Positions 43,831-52,001 of a stretch of 64,000 nt of DNA are shown piece after piece. The stretch lies in assembly GCF_000801335.2 (NCBI RefSeq), contig NZ_JSEH01000005.1, forward strand, positions 178,109 through 242,108. Direction: 5' to 3'. Within the stretch, counting starts at the first letter, position 1, and the number at the start of each line of letters is the position of its first letter. The stretch is from Desulfovibrio sp. TomC. Lineage in GTDB: Bacteria > Desulfobacterota > Desulfovibrionia > Desulfovibrionales > Desulfovibrionaceae. Below the pieces are notes generated by a model. That model saw only the letters and a list, made by a program, of their open reading frames with translations. It ran no database searches and had not been told where the DNA came from. The translations under genes and the position numbers were made by a program.

Positions 43831-44832
43831 ATGCCGCTTTTTTCTGCCTTTGCCGATGCCATCGTCCGCCCCCTGCTGGCCGGGGGCCTTTTGTCCGACA
43901 CCGACCGGGACCGGCTGCTGGACGAATTGCCCCGGGCCACCGGGCCGGCTCTCGACGCCCTGGCCCGGGCCGCTGATGCCGTGCGCCGCGTCCGGGTCGG
44001 CAACACGGTTTCGCTTTGCGCCATCATCAGCGCCAAATCCGGCCGCTGCGGCGAAGACTGCGCCTTTTGCGCCCAGTCCGGCCATCACCGGACCGCCGCC
44101 CCAGAACATGCCTTTCTCGCCCCGCCGGAAATCACCGCCGCCGCCGCCGCCATGCACGCCGCCGGCGTGGCTCGCTTTGGCATCGTGGCCTCGGGCAAGG
44201 CCTTGCCGGAAGCCGAACTGGCCCGGGCCGCTGACGTCGTCGCCGCCATCGCCGCCACCGGCATGGCGGCCGACGCCTCCTTCGGCGTCCTGTCCCGCGA
44301 TGCCCTGGTCCGGCTCAAAGCTGCCGGGCTGGCCGCCTACCACCACAACCTCGAGACCTCCCGGGCCTTTTACCCGCACATCTGCACCACCCGCACCTTT
44401 ACGGACAATCTCGACGTGCTGCGCACCTGCAAAAGCCTCGGCATCCCGATTTGCTCCGGCGGCCTGTTTGGCCTGGGCGAATCCTGGGCCGACCGGGTCG
44501 ATCTGGCCCTGACCCTGCTTGAGGCCGAAGCCTTCTCCATCCCCGTCAATTTCCTCTCCCCCATCCCCGGCACCCGGCTGGCCCAGCAACCGGTCCTGTC
44601 GCGCGACGAGGCCCGGCGTATCGTCATCCTGCTGCGTCTGCTGCTGCCCGACCGCCAGATCCGCATCTGCGGCGGCCGGCCCACGGTCTTTGGTCCGACA
44701 ACGGACAATCTGGCCCCCATGGCCGCCGGAGCCGACGGACTGATGGTTGGCGATTACCTGACCACCAACGGGGCCTCCCTGGATGCGGACAAGGCCGGGC
44801 TGGAGCAGCTGGGTTTTGTGACGCCGCCGTGA
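43831..44832 (+). CDS. bioB: Biotin synthase
   Basis: The 333-residue radical-SAM enzyme inserts sulfur into dethiobiotin. It has the SAM-cluster motif CGEDCAFC (Cys73, 77, 80), VSLCAIISAKSGRC before it, FGIVASGKALPEAE, YHHNLETSRAFYPHICTTRTF (a BioB hallmark), CSGGLFGLGES and IPVNFLSPIPGTRL, and RICGGRPTVFG near the end, which carries the arginine ligand of the [2Fe-2S] cluster. The ATG at 43831 is chosen because upstream codons have no family match. No other biotin gene is adjacent. Confidence 0.95.
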   Translation: MPLFSAFADAIVRPLLAGGLLSDTDRDRLLDELPRATGPALDALARAADAVRRVRVGNTVSLCAIISAKSGRCGEDCAFCAQSGHHRTAAPEHAFLAPPEITAAAAAMHAAGVARFGIVASGKALPEAELARAADVVAAIAATGMAADASFGVLSRDALVRLKAAGLAAYHHNLETSRAFYPHICTTRTFTDNLDVLRTCKSLGIPICSGGLFGLGESWADRVDLALTLLEAEAFSIPVNFLSPIPGTRLAQQPVLSRDEARRIVILLRLLLPDRQIRICGGRPTVFGPTTDNLAPMAAGADGLMVGDYLTTNGASLDADKAGLEQLGFVTPP

Positions 44833-44878
44833 GGGGAGAGTAGGGGGGCCGAACCTCGTCGGGGAAGGCTCCAAAGAA

Positions 44879-44910
44879 GCCTCCGGCGGCCGGGGGCCTG
44901 AGGCCCCCGG
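44879..44910 (+). repeat. GCCTCCGGCGGCC hairpin repeat, copy 4
   Basis: The 13-mer leads into stem CCGGGGGCC / GGCCCCCGG with loop TGA (44890-44910), followed by a second hairpin CCCCC AAA GGGGG. It lies 47 bp after bioB. Stem positions differ from the other copies on both arms. Confidence 0.85.
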
Positions 44911-45027
44911 ACCCCCAAAGGGGGTAAAGGGAGTGGCGTTACCGAAACGATGAGTGGGAGCGGAAAAAAATTGAGCTTGCCGGGAACCACCCTGGCTCCC
45001 GACGGGACTAGGGGCAGCGCCCAGGGC

Positions 45028-48000
45028 TCAGGGGCGCAGGGCCAGCCAGGTTTCGAGGGTGGAGAGGAGTCGGGCTTTGGGGATGGGTTTGACCTGAAAG
45101 TCGTCGCAGCCGGCCTCCAGGCTGCGTTGCCGGTGTTCTTCGAAGGCGTGGGCGGTCAGGGCCACGACCGGGGTGCGGGGGCGGCCAAGATCCTGTTCCT
45201 GGAGGCGCAGGGCCTGGGTGGTCTGGTAGCCGTCCATGCCGGGCATCTCGACGTCCATGAGGATGACGTCAAAGGGGTGATCGTGCAGGGCGGCCAAGGC
45301 AGCCTGCCCGCTGGGAGCCCAGGTGATGGCGAAGTTCGTGCCTTCGAGCATGAGCCGCATGACTTCGGCATTGGTGGGGCTGTCTTCGACGAGCAGGACC
45401 GTGGCGCTGGCCTGGACCCCATTGGATTCTGCAATCCGAGGGGCGGCGTCGGCTTCGGGCAAGACCGGAGCCGGACGCAGCGGCAGGGTGAGGGTGAACG
45501 TGGACCCCTGGCCCTGGACACTGTCGACGCGCAGGCGTCCTCCCATCATTTCCGTGAGTTTCTTGCAGATGGCCAACCCCAGACCCACGCCGCCGAACTC
45601 ACGGTTGGCTGAGGCGTTTATCTGGGTGAAGCGGTCGAAGATGAATGTTTGTTTGTCGGGCGCGATGCCGATGCCGGTATCGCGGACGGCCAGGCGCAGT
45701 TTGGGGCGTTTTTTTTCATCGTCCTGGCGGCCTATCTCGAGAACGACTTCGCCATGCTGCGTGAATTTGAGCGCGTTGCCGAGCAGGTTGACGAGAATCT
45801 GGCGAATGCGGTCAGGGCAGCAATACAGCCGGGGCGGCAGGTCGCCGTGGGTCTCCAGGCGCAACGTGAGATTTTTCCGCGCGGCGTCAGGGCGCAGCAT
45901 GTCCACGAGTTGTCCGGCCAGTTCGAGGATGTTGCAGGGTTTTTCCTCCATGATGATGCCGCCGGCTTCGATCTGGGACAGGTCGAGAATGTCGTTGAGG
46001 AGCGTGAGCAGGGCGCCGCCGGCCAGTTCGATGGCTTTGAGGGCATGGGCCTGGTCGCGGGTGAGCTGGGTGGCGCTTAGCACATCGACCATGCCGAGGA
46101 TGGTGTTCATGGGGGTGCGGATTTCGTGGCTCATGGTGGAAAGGAATTCGCTTTTGGCCTTGTTGGCGCTTTCGGCGATTTCCTTGGACCGGCGAAGGGT
46201 CTGCTCCATGGCCTTGCGCTCGGTGATGTTGACGAGCACGGACAGGATGCAGGCTTCGCCGAAGGCGTGATTGGGCACGGCGGAATACAATACGATGACG
46301 GACGAACCGTTTTTATGGCGCAGTTCCAGTTCCTTGCCGAAGATGGAACCGGTTCGGGACATTTCCTCCAGGATGTCGTCGCGTTCCTTTTGTTCCCGCC
46401 ACAGACCGATGTCGATGGACAGGCGGCCGATGATTTCGGCTTTGCTGTGGCCGAGCATGCGCGCCCCGGTTTCATTGATATCGATGAGCCGGCCCTCGCG
46501 TCGGGTTGTGACGGCGATGCCGACCGGGGTGAAGCGAAAGATTTTGGCGAGTTGATCCTGGCTCTCGCGCAGGGCTTCCTCGTCACGTTTGCGTCGGGTG
46601 ATGTCGGTGTGGGTCCCGGCCATGCGGATAACGATGCCGTGTTCATCCTTGAGGCTGGCTCCCCGGCCGAGGATCCAGCGGTAGGAACCATCCTTGTGGC
46701 GCATCCGGTATTCCACGGAGAAATTGTCGACTTCGCCGTCGGCGCACCGTTTGTTGGCCCGGATGACGGTTTCGGCGTCGTCGGGGTGGATGCGTTTGGT
46801 CCATTCGTCAAGGAGTTGCTGGATTTCGTCTGGCGTGTGCCCCAGGATTTCCATGTATCGGGGTGAATAATAGACGATATTGGTCCGCAGATCCCAGTCC
46901 CAGATGCCGTCGTTGGCCCCCTGGGCGACCAGGCTGTAGCGCTCTTCGCTGGCCAGCAGGGCTTCCTCGATACGCTTGCGATCGGTGATGTCGTTGCCGA
47001 TGCACAGGATTTCGGCCAGCTCGTCCGAGGCCGCCCGAAGCCCGCGTATGGCCCAGGCGATCCAGACAAGCTCGCCGTTGCGGAGTTTGTGCTGGAGGGT
47101 CATAGACCCGGTGTTTCCCGGGGTATCGAAGAGGCCGGCTAGTTTTTGGACCCAGGGCGTGGCCTGGGCGTTGTCCGGGTTGTCAATGAGGGAGCCGATT
47201 TCCCGGCCGAGCATCTCATCGAGCCCGTACCCGAAAAAGTGCAGGCCGAAGGCATTGCAGAACGTGACCCGTCCCAGAGGATCCAGGCGCAGGATGACGC
47301 TGGCGGCGCTCTGGACGAGTTCGCGGTGGCGTTCCTCGCTTTGCCCCACGGCGGTGCGCAGCTGGTTGAGTTTGTGCAACTGGCGTCGCACGGTGCGGCG
47401 TAGGACGGCATTGAACGCCAGCAGGATGACGGCGATGGAGACGACGGCGGCCAGCGCCCACAAGGAATAGCGCATGGCTTGGGAGGGGAAGAGGGTCGCT
47501 CCGCGCCATTTTTGGTCGATGGCGGCGTACTGTTCCGGGGAGATGCGTGAAAATCCGTCTTCGACGAGACGGAGCAAGGCCTCGTTCCCCTTGCGTACTG
47601 CCCGGTGGAAGTCGCCGTGATAGAGCGTGAAGGCCAGTCGGAATTCGCTCTCCAGGCCATACTTGTACAGGTAATACAGGGCCGGCGGCTTATCGACGCA
47701 AAAGACCTTGATTTTCGCGTCCCGGGCGGCCTGAATGACGCCTTCGTAGCCGTCGAAGGCGACCAGGGGCAAAATGCCGCGGCTGGAGAGGTAGTCCACG
47801 CTGGCGTCGCCGTGTTTGACCCCGACGGTGAAGCCGCGCAGGGTTTCCAGGTTGTTGATGCCGCTTAAGTCGTTGTGCACGAACACCGGCACTTCGATGC
47901 GGGCGTAGGCGGGGGAAAAGCTGTAGTGTTTGTCCCGCTCGGGAGTCTGGAAAATTGTGTCAATGACGTCGGCCTTGCCTTGGAGGAGTTCTCTTTGGGC

Positions 48001-48294
48001 GGCGTTCCAGTCCATGGGCCGCAGCAGCACGGGAACGCCGGTCAGGCTCTCCCAGAGTTTCCAGGTATCGATGAGGATGCCCTGGTAGGTCCCGTCGGGC
48101 GCGGCGAAAACGTAGGGTGGATAATCCATGTCCAAGGTCACAGTGATGGTCTTGGGCAGAGGAGAATGCGGGGAGTCGGCCTGCAGATCCGGGGCTGTAA
48201 ACCAGCCGGCCGCAAACAGTGTCAGCAGCAGGACCGCCAGCCCGATGGCGGCCTTCTGTCTGAGGAGCTGCGTGTGGCGGGGCGGTAAGGTCAT
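45028..48294 (-). CDS. Hybrid sensor histidine kinase with periplasmic solute-binding domain
   Basis: The 1088-residue protein has a signal/anchor helix, then a solute-binding-protein-3 type periplasmic domain (about 40-270: ITVTLDMDYPPYVFAAPDGTYQGILIDTWKLW and KADVIDTIFQTPERDKHYSFS). A second helix (about 282-302) and three PAS/PAC domains (about 330-700) follow. The kinase core has MSHEIRTPMNTILGM (the phosphorylated His), NLLGNALKFTQHG, DTGIGIAPDKQ and GVGLGLAICKKL. A C-terminal receiver (VLLVEDSPTNAEVMRLML, ILMDVEMPGMDGYQT) follows. It could sense an amino acid or small organic molecule. The ATG at 48294 fits the signal helix. No response regulator is adjacent. Confidence 0.92.
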   Translation of the reverse strand: MTLPPRHTQLLRQKAAIGLAVLLLTLFAAGWFTAPDLQADSPHSPLPKTITVTLDMDYPPYVFAAPDGTYQGILIDTWKLWESLTGVPVLLRPMDWNAAQRELLQGKADVIDTIFQTPERDKHYSFSPAYARIEVPVFVHNDLSGINNLETLRGFTVGVKHGDASVDYLSSRGILPLVAFDGYEGVIQAARDAKIKVFCVDKPPALYYLYKYGLESEFRLAFTLYHGDFHRAVRKGNEALLRLVEDGFSRISPEQYAAIDQKWRGATLFPSQAMRYSLWALAAVVSIAVILLAFNAVLRRTVRRQLHKLNQLRTAVGQSEERHRELVQSAASVILRLDPLGRVTFCNAFGLHFFGYGLDEMLGREIGSLIDNPDNAQATPWVQKLAGLFDTPGNTGSMTLQHKLRNGELVWIAWAIRGLRAASDELAEILCIGNDITDRKRIEEALLASEERYSLVAQGANDGIWDWDLRTNIVYYSPRYMEILGHTPDEIQQLLDEWTKRIHPDDAETVIRANKRCADGEVDNFSVEYRMRHKDGSYRWILGRGASLKDEHGIVIRMAGTHTDITRRKRDEEALRESQDQLAKIFRFTPVGIAVTTRREGRLIDINETGARMLGHSKAEIIGRLSIDIGLWREQKERDDILEEMSRTGSIFGKELELRHKNGSSVIVLYSAVPNHAFGEACILSVLVNITERKAMEQTLRRSKEIAESANKAKSEFLSTMSHEIRTPMNTILGMVDVLSATQLTRDQAHALKAIELAGGALLTLLNDILDLSQIEAGGIIMEEKPCNILELAGQLVDMLRPDAARKNLTLRLETHGDLPPRLYCCPDRIRQILVNLLGNALKFTQHGEVVLEIGRQDDEKKRPKLRLAVRDTGIGIAPDKQTFIFDRFTQINASANREFGGVGLGLAICKKLTEMMGGRLRVDSVQGQGSTFTLTLPLRPAPVLPEADAAPRIAESNGVQASATVLLVEDSPTNAEVMRLMLEGTNFAITWAPSGQAALAALHDHPFDVILMDVEMPGMDGYQTTQALRLQEQDLGRPRTPVVALTAHAFEEHRQRSLEAGCDDFQVKPIPKARLLSTLETWLALRP

Positions 48295-48654
48295 GGACAC
48301 CCTGTGACGTGCATGGCGTTGGCGGGCTGGGACGGCGGGGCCTTTGCCGGCTGTAGGGCCGTAACAATGGATTCCGGATTTGGGCACGACAGAGACGTGC
48401 TGCGTCCTGAGCCATTTTGTCCATGGCCTGAATAGTTTTGCCCTTGTCCCATTCCTGACGCACGATACACTGAAAACGGCAGCCCTGGGAAGGGCTGCCG
48501 TCTCGGGTATTTCACGTCCGTCGCCTTACGGCCTGCTCTTGCTGTGATTCGTGGAGGCTGCTGGTCGTCCCGGACGGTGGCCGTCCGCCACAGCCAGTTC
48601 GGCCAGGGGTTGGCTGTGCATGCTCTCGGCAGCCTGCGCGATCTCCATCTCCGG
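48295..48654. other. 360-bp intergenic region before the hybrid kinase
   Basis: Apart from the terminator hairpin at 48476-48501 I see no gene or repeat. The promoter of the kinase gene must lie here, but no convincing -35/-10 pair is visible. Confidence 0.4.
48476..48501 (-). terminator. Rho-independent terminator after the zinc-ribbon/PilZ gene
   Basis: A perfect 11-bp stem, ACGGCAGCCCT (48476-48486) with AGGGCTGCCGT (48491-48501), has a 4-nt loop and reads into TTT on the minus strand. It lies about 150 bp after the gene at 48655 and probably ends the kinase-regulator-TadE operon. Confidence 0.8.
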
Positions 48655-49089
48655 TTAGCCCTTGATCATGCACAACAGATCGGCGGCACAGGCGAGCAGG
48701 GGCTTTTGAAAGGCAATGCCGAATTCATCGTCCTTCACCCAGCGCACCGTGGCCATATGAAAGACGCCAAGCGGCCCCACCGGCTGGAGTCCGGCGTTGA
48801 ACAACACCTTGTCCTTTTGCGCAACCGAGAAGTCTTCCTCCCCGGACAGACGCAGCCGCGCCCCAAGGACGCTGAGGTCGAGGATTTGTACCTGGGCGGC
48901 CCTGGTCGGCTTTTGAACATGGCCACGATGCAGGGCGTACTCCTCGCTTAACCGGATGCGCTCGGCGGCGCGGCGATCCCCGCAGGCCCGGCACCGCCAA
49001 AAGCTTGTTGTCGGAGGACCGTGGTCGACCAATTCATGCCAGCCTGTCTTGCCGCATTCGGCACACTTCTTTAATTCGACCAGAGGCAT
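48655..49089 (-). CDS. Zinc-ribbon plus PilZ-like domain protein
   Basis: The 144-residue protein has two CxxC pairs at the N-terminus (CAECGK, CRACGD), which look like a zinc ribbon. A beta-barrel of PilZ type follows, with DLSVLGARLRLSG (the D/NxSxxG motif) and RWVKDDEFGIAF. The RxxxR that precedes PilZ domains is not evident, so c-di-GMP binding is uncertain. It is the last gene of a minus-strand run with TadG and TadE, 36 bp after the TadG stop. Confidence 0.75.
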   Translation of the reverse strand: MPLVELKKCAECGKTGWHELVDHGPPTTSFWRCRACGDRRAAERIRLSEEYALHRGHVQKPTRAAQVQILDLSVLGARLRLSGEEDFSVAQKDKVLFNAGLQPVGPLGVFHMATVRWVKDDEFGIAFQKPLLACAADLLCMIKG

Positions 49090-49125
49090 AACGCTGTCCC
49101 TTGTCTTGGAGCGCGGCCGGGGCGG

Positions 49126-50301
49126 CTACTTGACCAGTCCGACGCCGTAGAGGGAAACGGAAGCCGTATCACAGACGCCGGCCGTTCGCTTGGGCTCCAC
49201 GGCCATGCCGCGCATGAAGCGTCCGACCACTTCGCCCTTGGCATTGGTGTTTTCGATGAAGACCGCCCCGAGTTGGTAGATATAAATGGAATTGCGGCCG
49301 GAGTTTTGCGGACGGGACGGATCATAGAAGGGAATGAGCGCCACTCGGGGACTCTTCATGGGATCGGGGTAGGCGCTGCCGACCACGGAATTGGTGGCGC
49401 TGTCCCAGGACGCCCCGGGGTCGGCGTCGATCAGTTCGGCCAGTCCCTGGCTGGTGGGGCCAACCATGTTGCCGGGTTCGATCGCCAGTTCGTCTCCGTC
49501 CTTGACCACCGTGTTGTTGGATGCGGTGCAGCCGGCGATATTGAGACGGTACGTCGCGGCTCCGGACTCGGGGTCGCCGGTGTTGGCCGGCGGATAATCC
49601 ACGGCCTGGAAGTGGCCGGGAACCACGGTGTCGTGGCTGTCGCTGAGCTTGAGCGTGATTTGGGCGCCCAGGTCGCCGGCGCTGTAGCCAAGGACCTTGA
49701 CCGAAGCCAACTCACAGCTGCTGGCCGGATCAAACGCTCCATTGCTCTTGTACTTGTTGTTGCTGTCGCAGTCGTCGTTCCAGGTGAACTTGGCCGGGGG
49801 CGAGAAAGGCTTGAGGCACTTGGTCTGCTCCGAGCAAAAGACCGACGCGCTGGCCGTGGCCGTAAGGTCCTGGGTATCCCAGCCAAGGATGGGGCCGAGA
49901 AACATATCCACCGGATTGCCGCGCTGGCCGGTGCGGCCGGCAGAGACCCGGACCGTGTCCGGGGTTTCGCCGGCCGCCGGAGTCGCGCCCTTGAGCAGTT
50001 CCACATCGCTGGCGGTCACGGCGCTGGCGGCGCTGTCCTGGTCGCTTAAGTTGCGTTGGCCGTAGTCCGCAGCCGTGTTCCGGACTGCGGCAAAGTTGTC
50101 GCCATGGCGCAACAGATCCGCCGCCCCGGCCAGCGCGGCCGCATCGGCCGCCGTCTGCAACTGGCTGCGCTTGTACTGGAGGAAGCCGTAGTCCACGGCC
50201 AGGGTGGCAAAGGCGGCCAGGACGACCATGATCAGGGCGGAAAAAACCACGACGGAACCGGCTTCGCCAGAGCCTGTGGTCTGGCCTTGGTGGGTATGCA
50301 T
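49126..50301 (-). CDS. TadG-like Flp pilus assembly protein
   Basis: The 391-residue protein starts with a short hydrophilic stretch and a transmembrane helix (GSVVVFSALIMVVLAAFATLAVDYG), followed by QLQTAADAAALAGAADLL, the alanine-rich Tad-type signature after the helix. The large extracytoplasmic part is beta-rich with four cysteines around residues 155-195 and is not recognised further. TadG-like proteins are involved in assembly of tight-adherence (Flp) pili. It is in a run with two TadE genes. There are no tadA, tadB/C or rcpA genes nearby, so a full Tad system would have to lie elsewhere. Confidence 0.82.
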   Translation of the reverse strand: MHTHQGQTTGSGEAGSVVVFSALIMVVLAAFATLAVDYGFLQYKRSQLQTAADAAALAGAADLLRHGDNFAAVRNTAADYGQRNLSDQDSAASAVTASDVELLKGATPAAGETPDTVRVSAGRTGQRGNPVDMFLGPILGWDTQDLTATASASVFCSEQTKCLKPFSPPAKFTWNDDCDSNNKYKSNGAFDPASSCELASVKVLGYSAGDLGAQITLKLSDSHDTVVPGHFQAVDYPPANTGDPESGAATYRLNIAGCTASNNTVVKDGDELAIEPGNMVGPTSQGLAELIDADPGASWDSATNSVVGSAYPDPMKSPRVALIPFYDPSRPQNSGRNSIYIYQLGAVFIENTNAKGEVVGRFMRGMAVEPKRTAGVCDTASVSLYGVGLVK

Positions 50302-50310
50302 GGTCCCCCC

Positions 50311-50712
50311 CTAAAACTGTTGGGCCGTGGCAGTGGCGGCAACCACGCGCAGGTTCGGATTGAAATTCTTCCAGGGCAGAATGACCATGGCCGACGTGTC
50401 GTAGCGTACCGTGACCATGACCGCTTCGCCGGAAACCCGTGAGCCTGACGTGGTGACCTGGGCCAGGCTGCGGTCATACCCGGCATTGTTGATGTAGGCG
50501 TCCACGGCGGTGGGAATGTCCTGGTTTCTGGCCGCCGCCACCACGCCTTCCCGGGCGGCCCTGGTCACCACGCTTTGGGCGTGCAGTATCTGGCCGAAAT
50601 CAATGATGCCGATCAGCAGGGGCAAGAAGAAAAAGCTGAGCAGCAAGGCGAATTCCACGCTTATCGATCCGTATTGCCGGTCGGTCCGGGAACTGGGCCG
50701 GGTTGCGTTCAT
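50311..50712 (-). CDS. tadE: TadE-like pilus protein 2
   Basis: The 133-residue protein shows the TadE pattern: GSISVEFALLLSFFFLPLLIGIIDFGQ (helix with the conserved Glu), then QSVVTRAAREGVVAAARN. The ATG overlaps the stop of the first TadE gene as ATGA. Its remaining 70 residues form a small beta domain. Confidence 0.85.
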   Translation of the reverse strand: MNATRPSSRTDRQYGSISVEFALLLSFFFLPLLIGIIDFGQILHAQSVVTRAAREGVVAAARNQDIPTAVDAYINNAGYDRSLAQVTTSGSRVSGEAVMVTVRYDTSAMVILPWKNFNPNLRVVAATATAQQF

Positions 50713-51122
50713 GGCTCCACCACCATTGTCGCTGAAGCACGGATGCTTTGCGGAAACAGCGTTATGCCCAGGAATTGGGGTAAAATAAGCGGGCTGAAAG
50801 GCAGGCTGGCCGTCACGGTGACCGGCGTCCCGGCAACACGTTGATTCGGGGTCACGTCGACGCTGGGCGGTTGGTCTGCACCCTGGCTGATGGGGTCGGT
50901 CAGGGCTGCGGAGACCACGGCGGCAATCATGGCGTCCGTTGTCCCGGGGAGGACTGCGATACGGGCCGCATCGGCCACGGCGGCCGTCACGGTAAAGCGT
51001 ACGAAGAAAAAGCGGCTGTAGTCGATGATGGCGAAAACCAGGGTCAGCAGCAGGGGGAGAATGAGCGCCATTTCCACGGCGCTGGCTCCGGTTTGGTTCT
51101 TGGCTGAAAGGGGCGCGTGCAT
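50709..51122 (-). CDS. tadE: TadE-like pilus protein 1
   Basis: The 137-residue protein has the TadE pattern: GASAVEMALILPLLLTLVFAIIDYSRFFF, then FTVTAAVADAARIAVLPG. The helix includes the conserved Glu after the Val, needed for prepilin-like processing in the family. It is the first of two tandem TadE genes, overlapping the next by 4 bp. Confidence 0.85.
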   Translation of the reverse strand: MHAPLSAKNQTGASAVEMALILPLLLTLVFAIIDYSRFFFVRFTVTAAVADAARIAVLPGTTDAMIAAVVSAALTDPISQGADQPPSVDVTPNQRVAGTPVTVTASLPFSPLILPQFLGITLFPQSIRASATMVVEP

Positions 51123-51344
51123 GGGCGTTCCTGCTGGTTGGGCGACTGGCGGGGGCCGGCCATCTGTCCAAGCTACAGGTAACGCGCCCGGGGGAGGGCG
51201 TCGATGGGATCGATTCCGTAGGCTATGGGGGAAACCCCCTAGGCGTCAGGCGAACCAGGCTGGGTGCAGGCACGTGTCGCACCGGCTGGCGGCATCCCCT
51301 CAAACGGCCGGGGCCAGAATCGCATCCTGCTCCCGGTGGGCAGG

Positions 51345-52001
51345 CTAGTCGATCAGCCCCAGTTTGGTGGCGTAGCGGACCAATTCCACGGAATTTTGCA
51401 GGCCGAGTTTGCGCATGAGGTTGCCGCGGTGGTGCTCGGCGGTTTTGACGCTGATCTCCAAGGCTCCGGCCACTTCCTTGTTGGAGAGGCCCTCAACCAC
51501 CAGCCGCATCACCTCCCGTTCGCGGGGGGTGAGCGTGTCGTAGGCCGAATGGGACTCTTCCTCGTGCCGGGGAGCCCTGGCCATAAGCGACCGGGAGATC
51601 TCCACGGACAACGTCGGATCAAGGTAGGGCAGGCCGGCGGCAACGGAGCGCAGGCCCGACAGCAGGCTGACCGTGGCGGCGTCCTTGGTGAGATAGCCAA
51701 GCGCTCCGACTTTCAGCGCCTCGGCCACATAGTCCACCTTGGCGTGCATGCTCACCATGAGGATGCCCAGAGCAGGCAGCATCTGGCGGAGTTCCCGGGC
51801 CAGATGGATGCCGGAACGGTCGGGCAGGGAGATGTCCAGCACGGCCAGATCGGGACGGCAGGCCTTGGCCACGCGGAGGGCCTCGGCGTAGCTGCCGGCT
51901 TCGCCGGTCACTTCAAAGGACGGGTCGCGGCGGAGGATGGCCTTGAGGCCTTCCCGAAACAGCGGATGGTCGTCAACGATGAGCAGGCGTTTACTCGGCA
52001 T
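51345..52001 (-). CDS. NarL/FixJ-type response regulator
   Basis: The 218-residue regulator has a receiver (LLIVDDHPLFREGLKAIL, LAVLDISLPDRSG with the phosphorylated Asp, LTKDAA) and a LuxR-type helix-turn-helix (LTPREREVMRLVVEGLSNKEVAGALEISVKTAEHHRGNLMRKL). The start overlaps the kinase stop by 11 bp, so it is the cognate partner. It is followed by the TadE genes, which are its likely targets. Confidence 0.95.
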   Translation of the reverse strand: MPSKRLLIVDDHPLFREGLKAILRRDPSFEVTGEAGSYAEALRVAKACRPDLAVLDISLPDRSGIHLARELRQMLPALGILMVSMHAKVDYVAEALKVGALGYLTKDAATVSLLSGLRSVAAGLPYLDPTLSVEISRSLMARAPRHEEESHSAYDTLTPREREVMRLVVEGLSNKEVAGALEISVKTAEHHRGNLMRKLGLQNSVELVRYATKLGLID

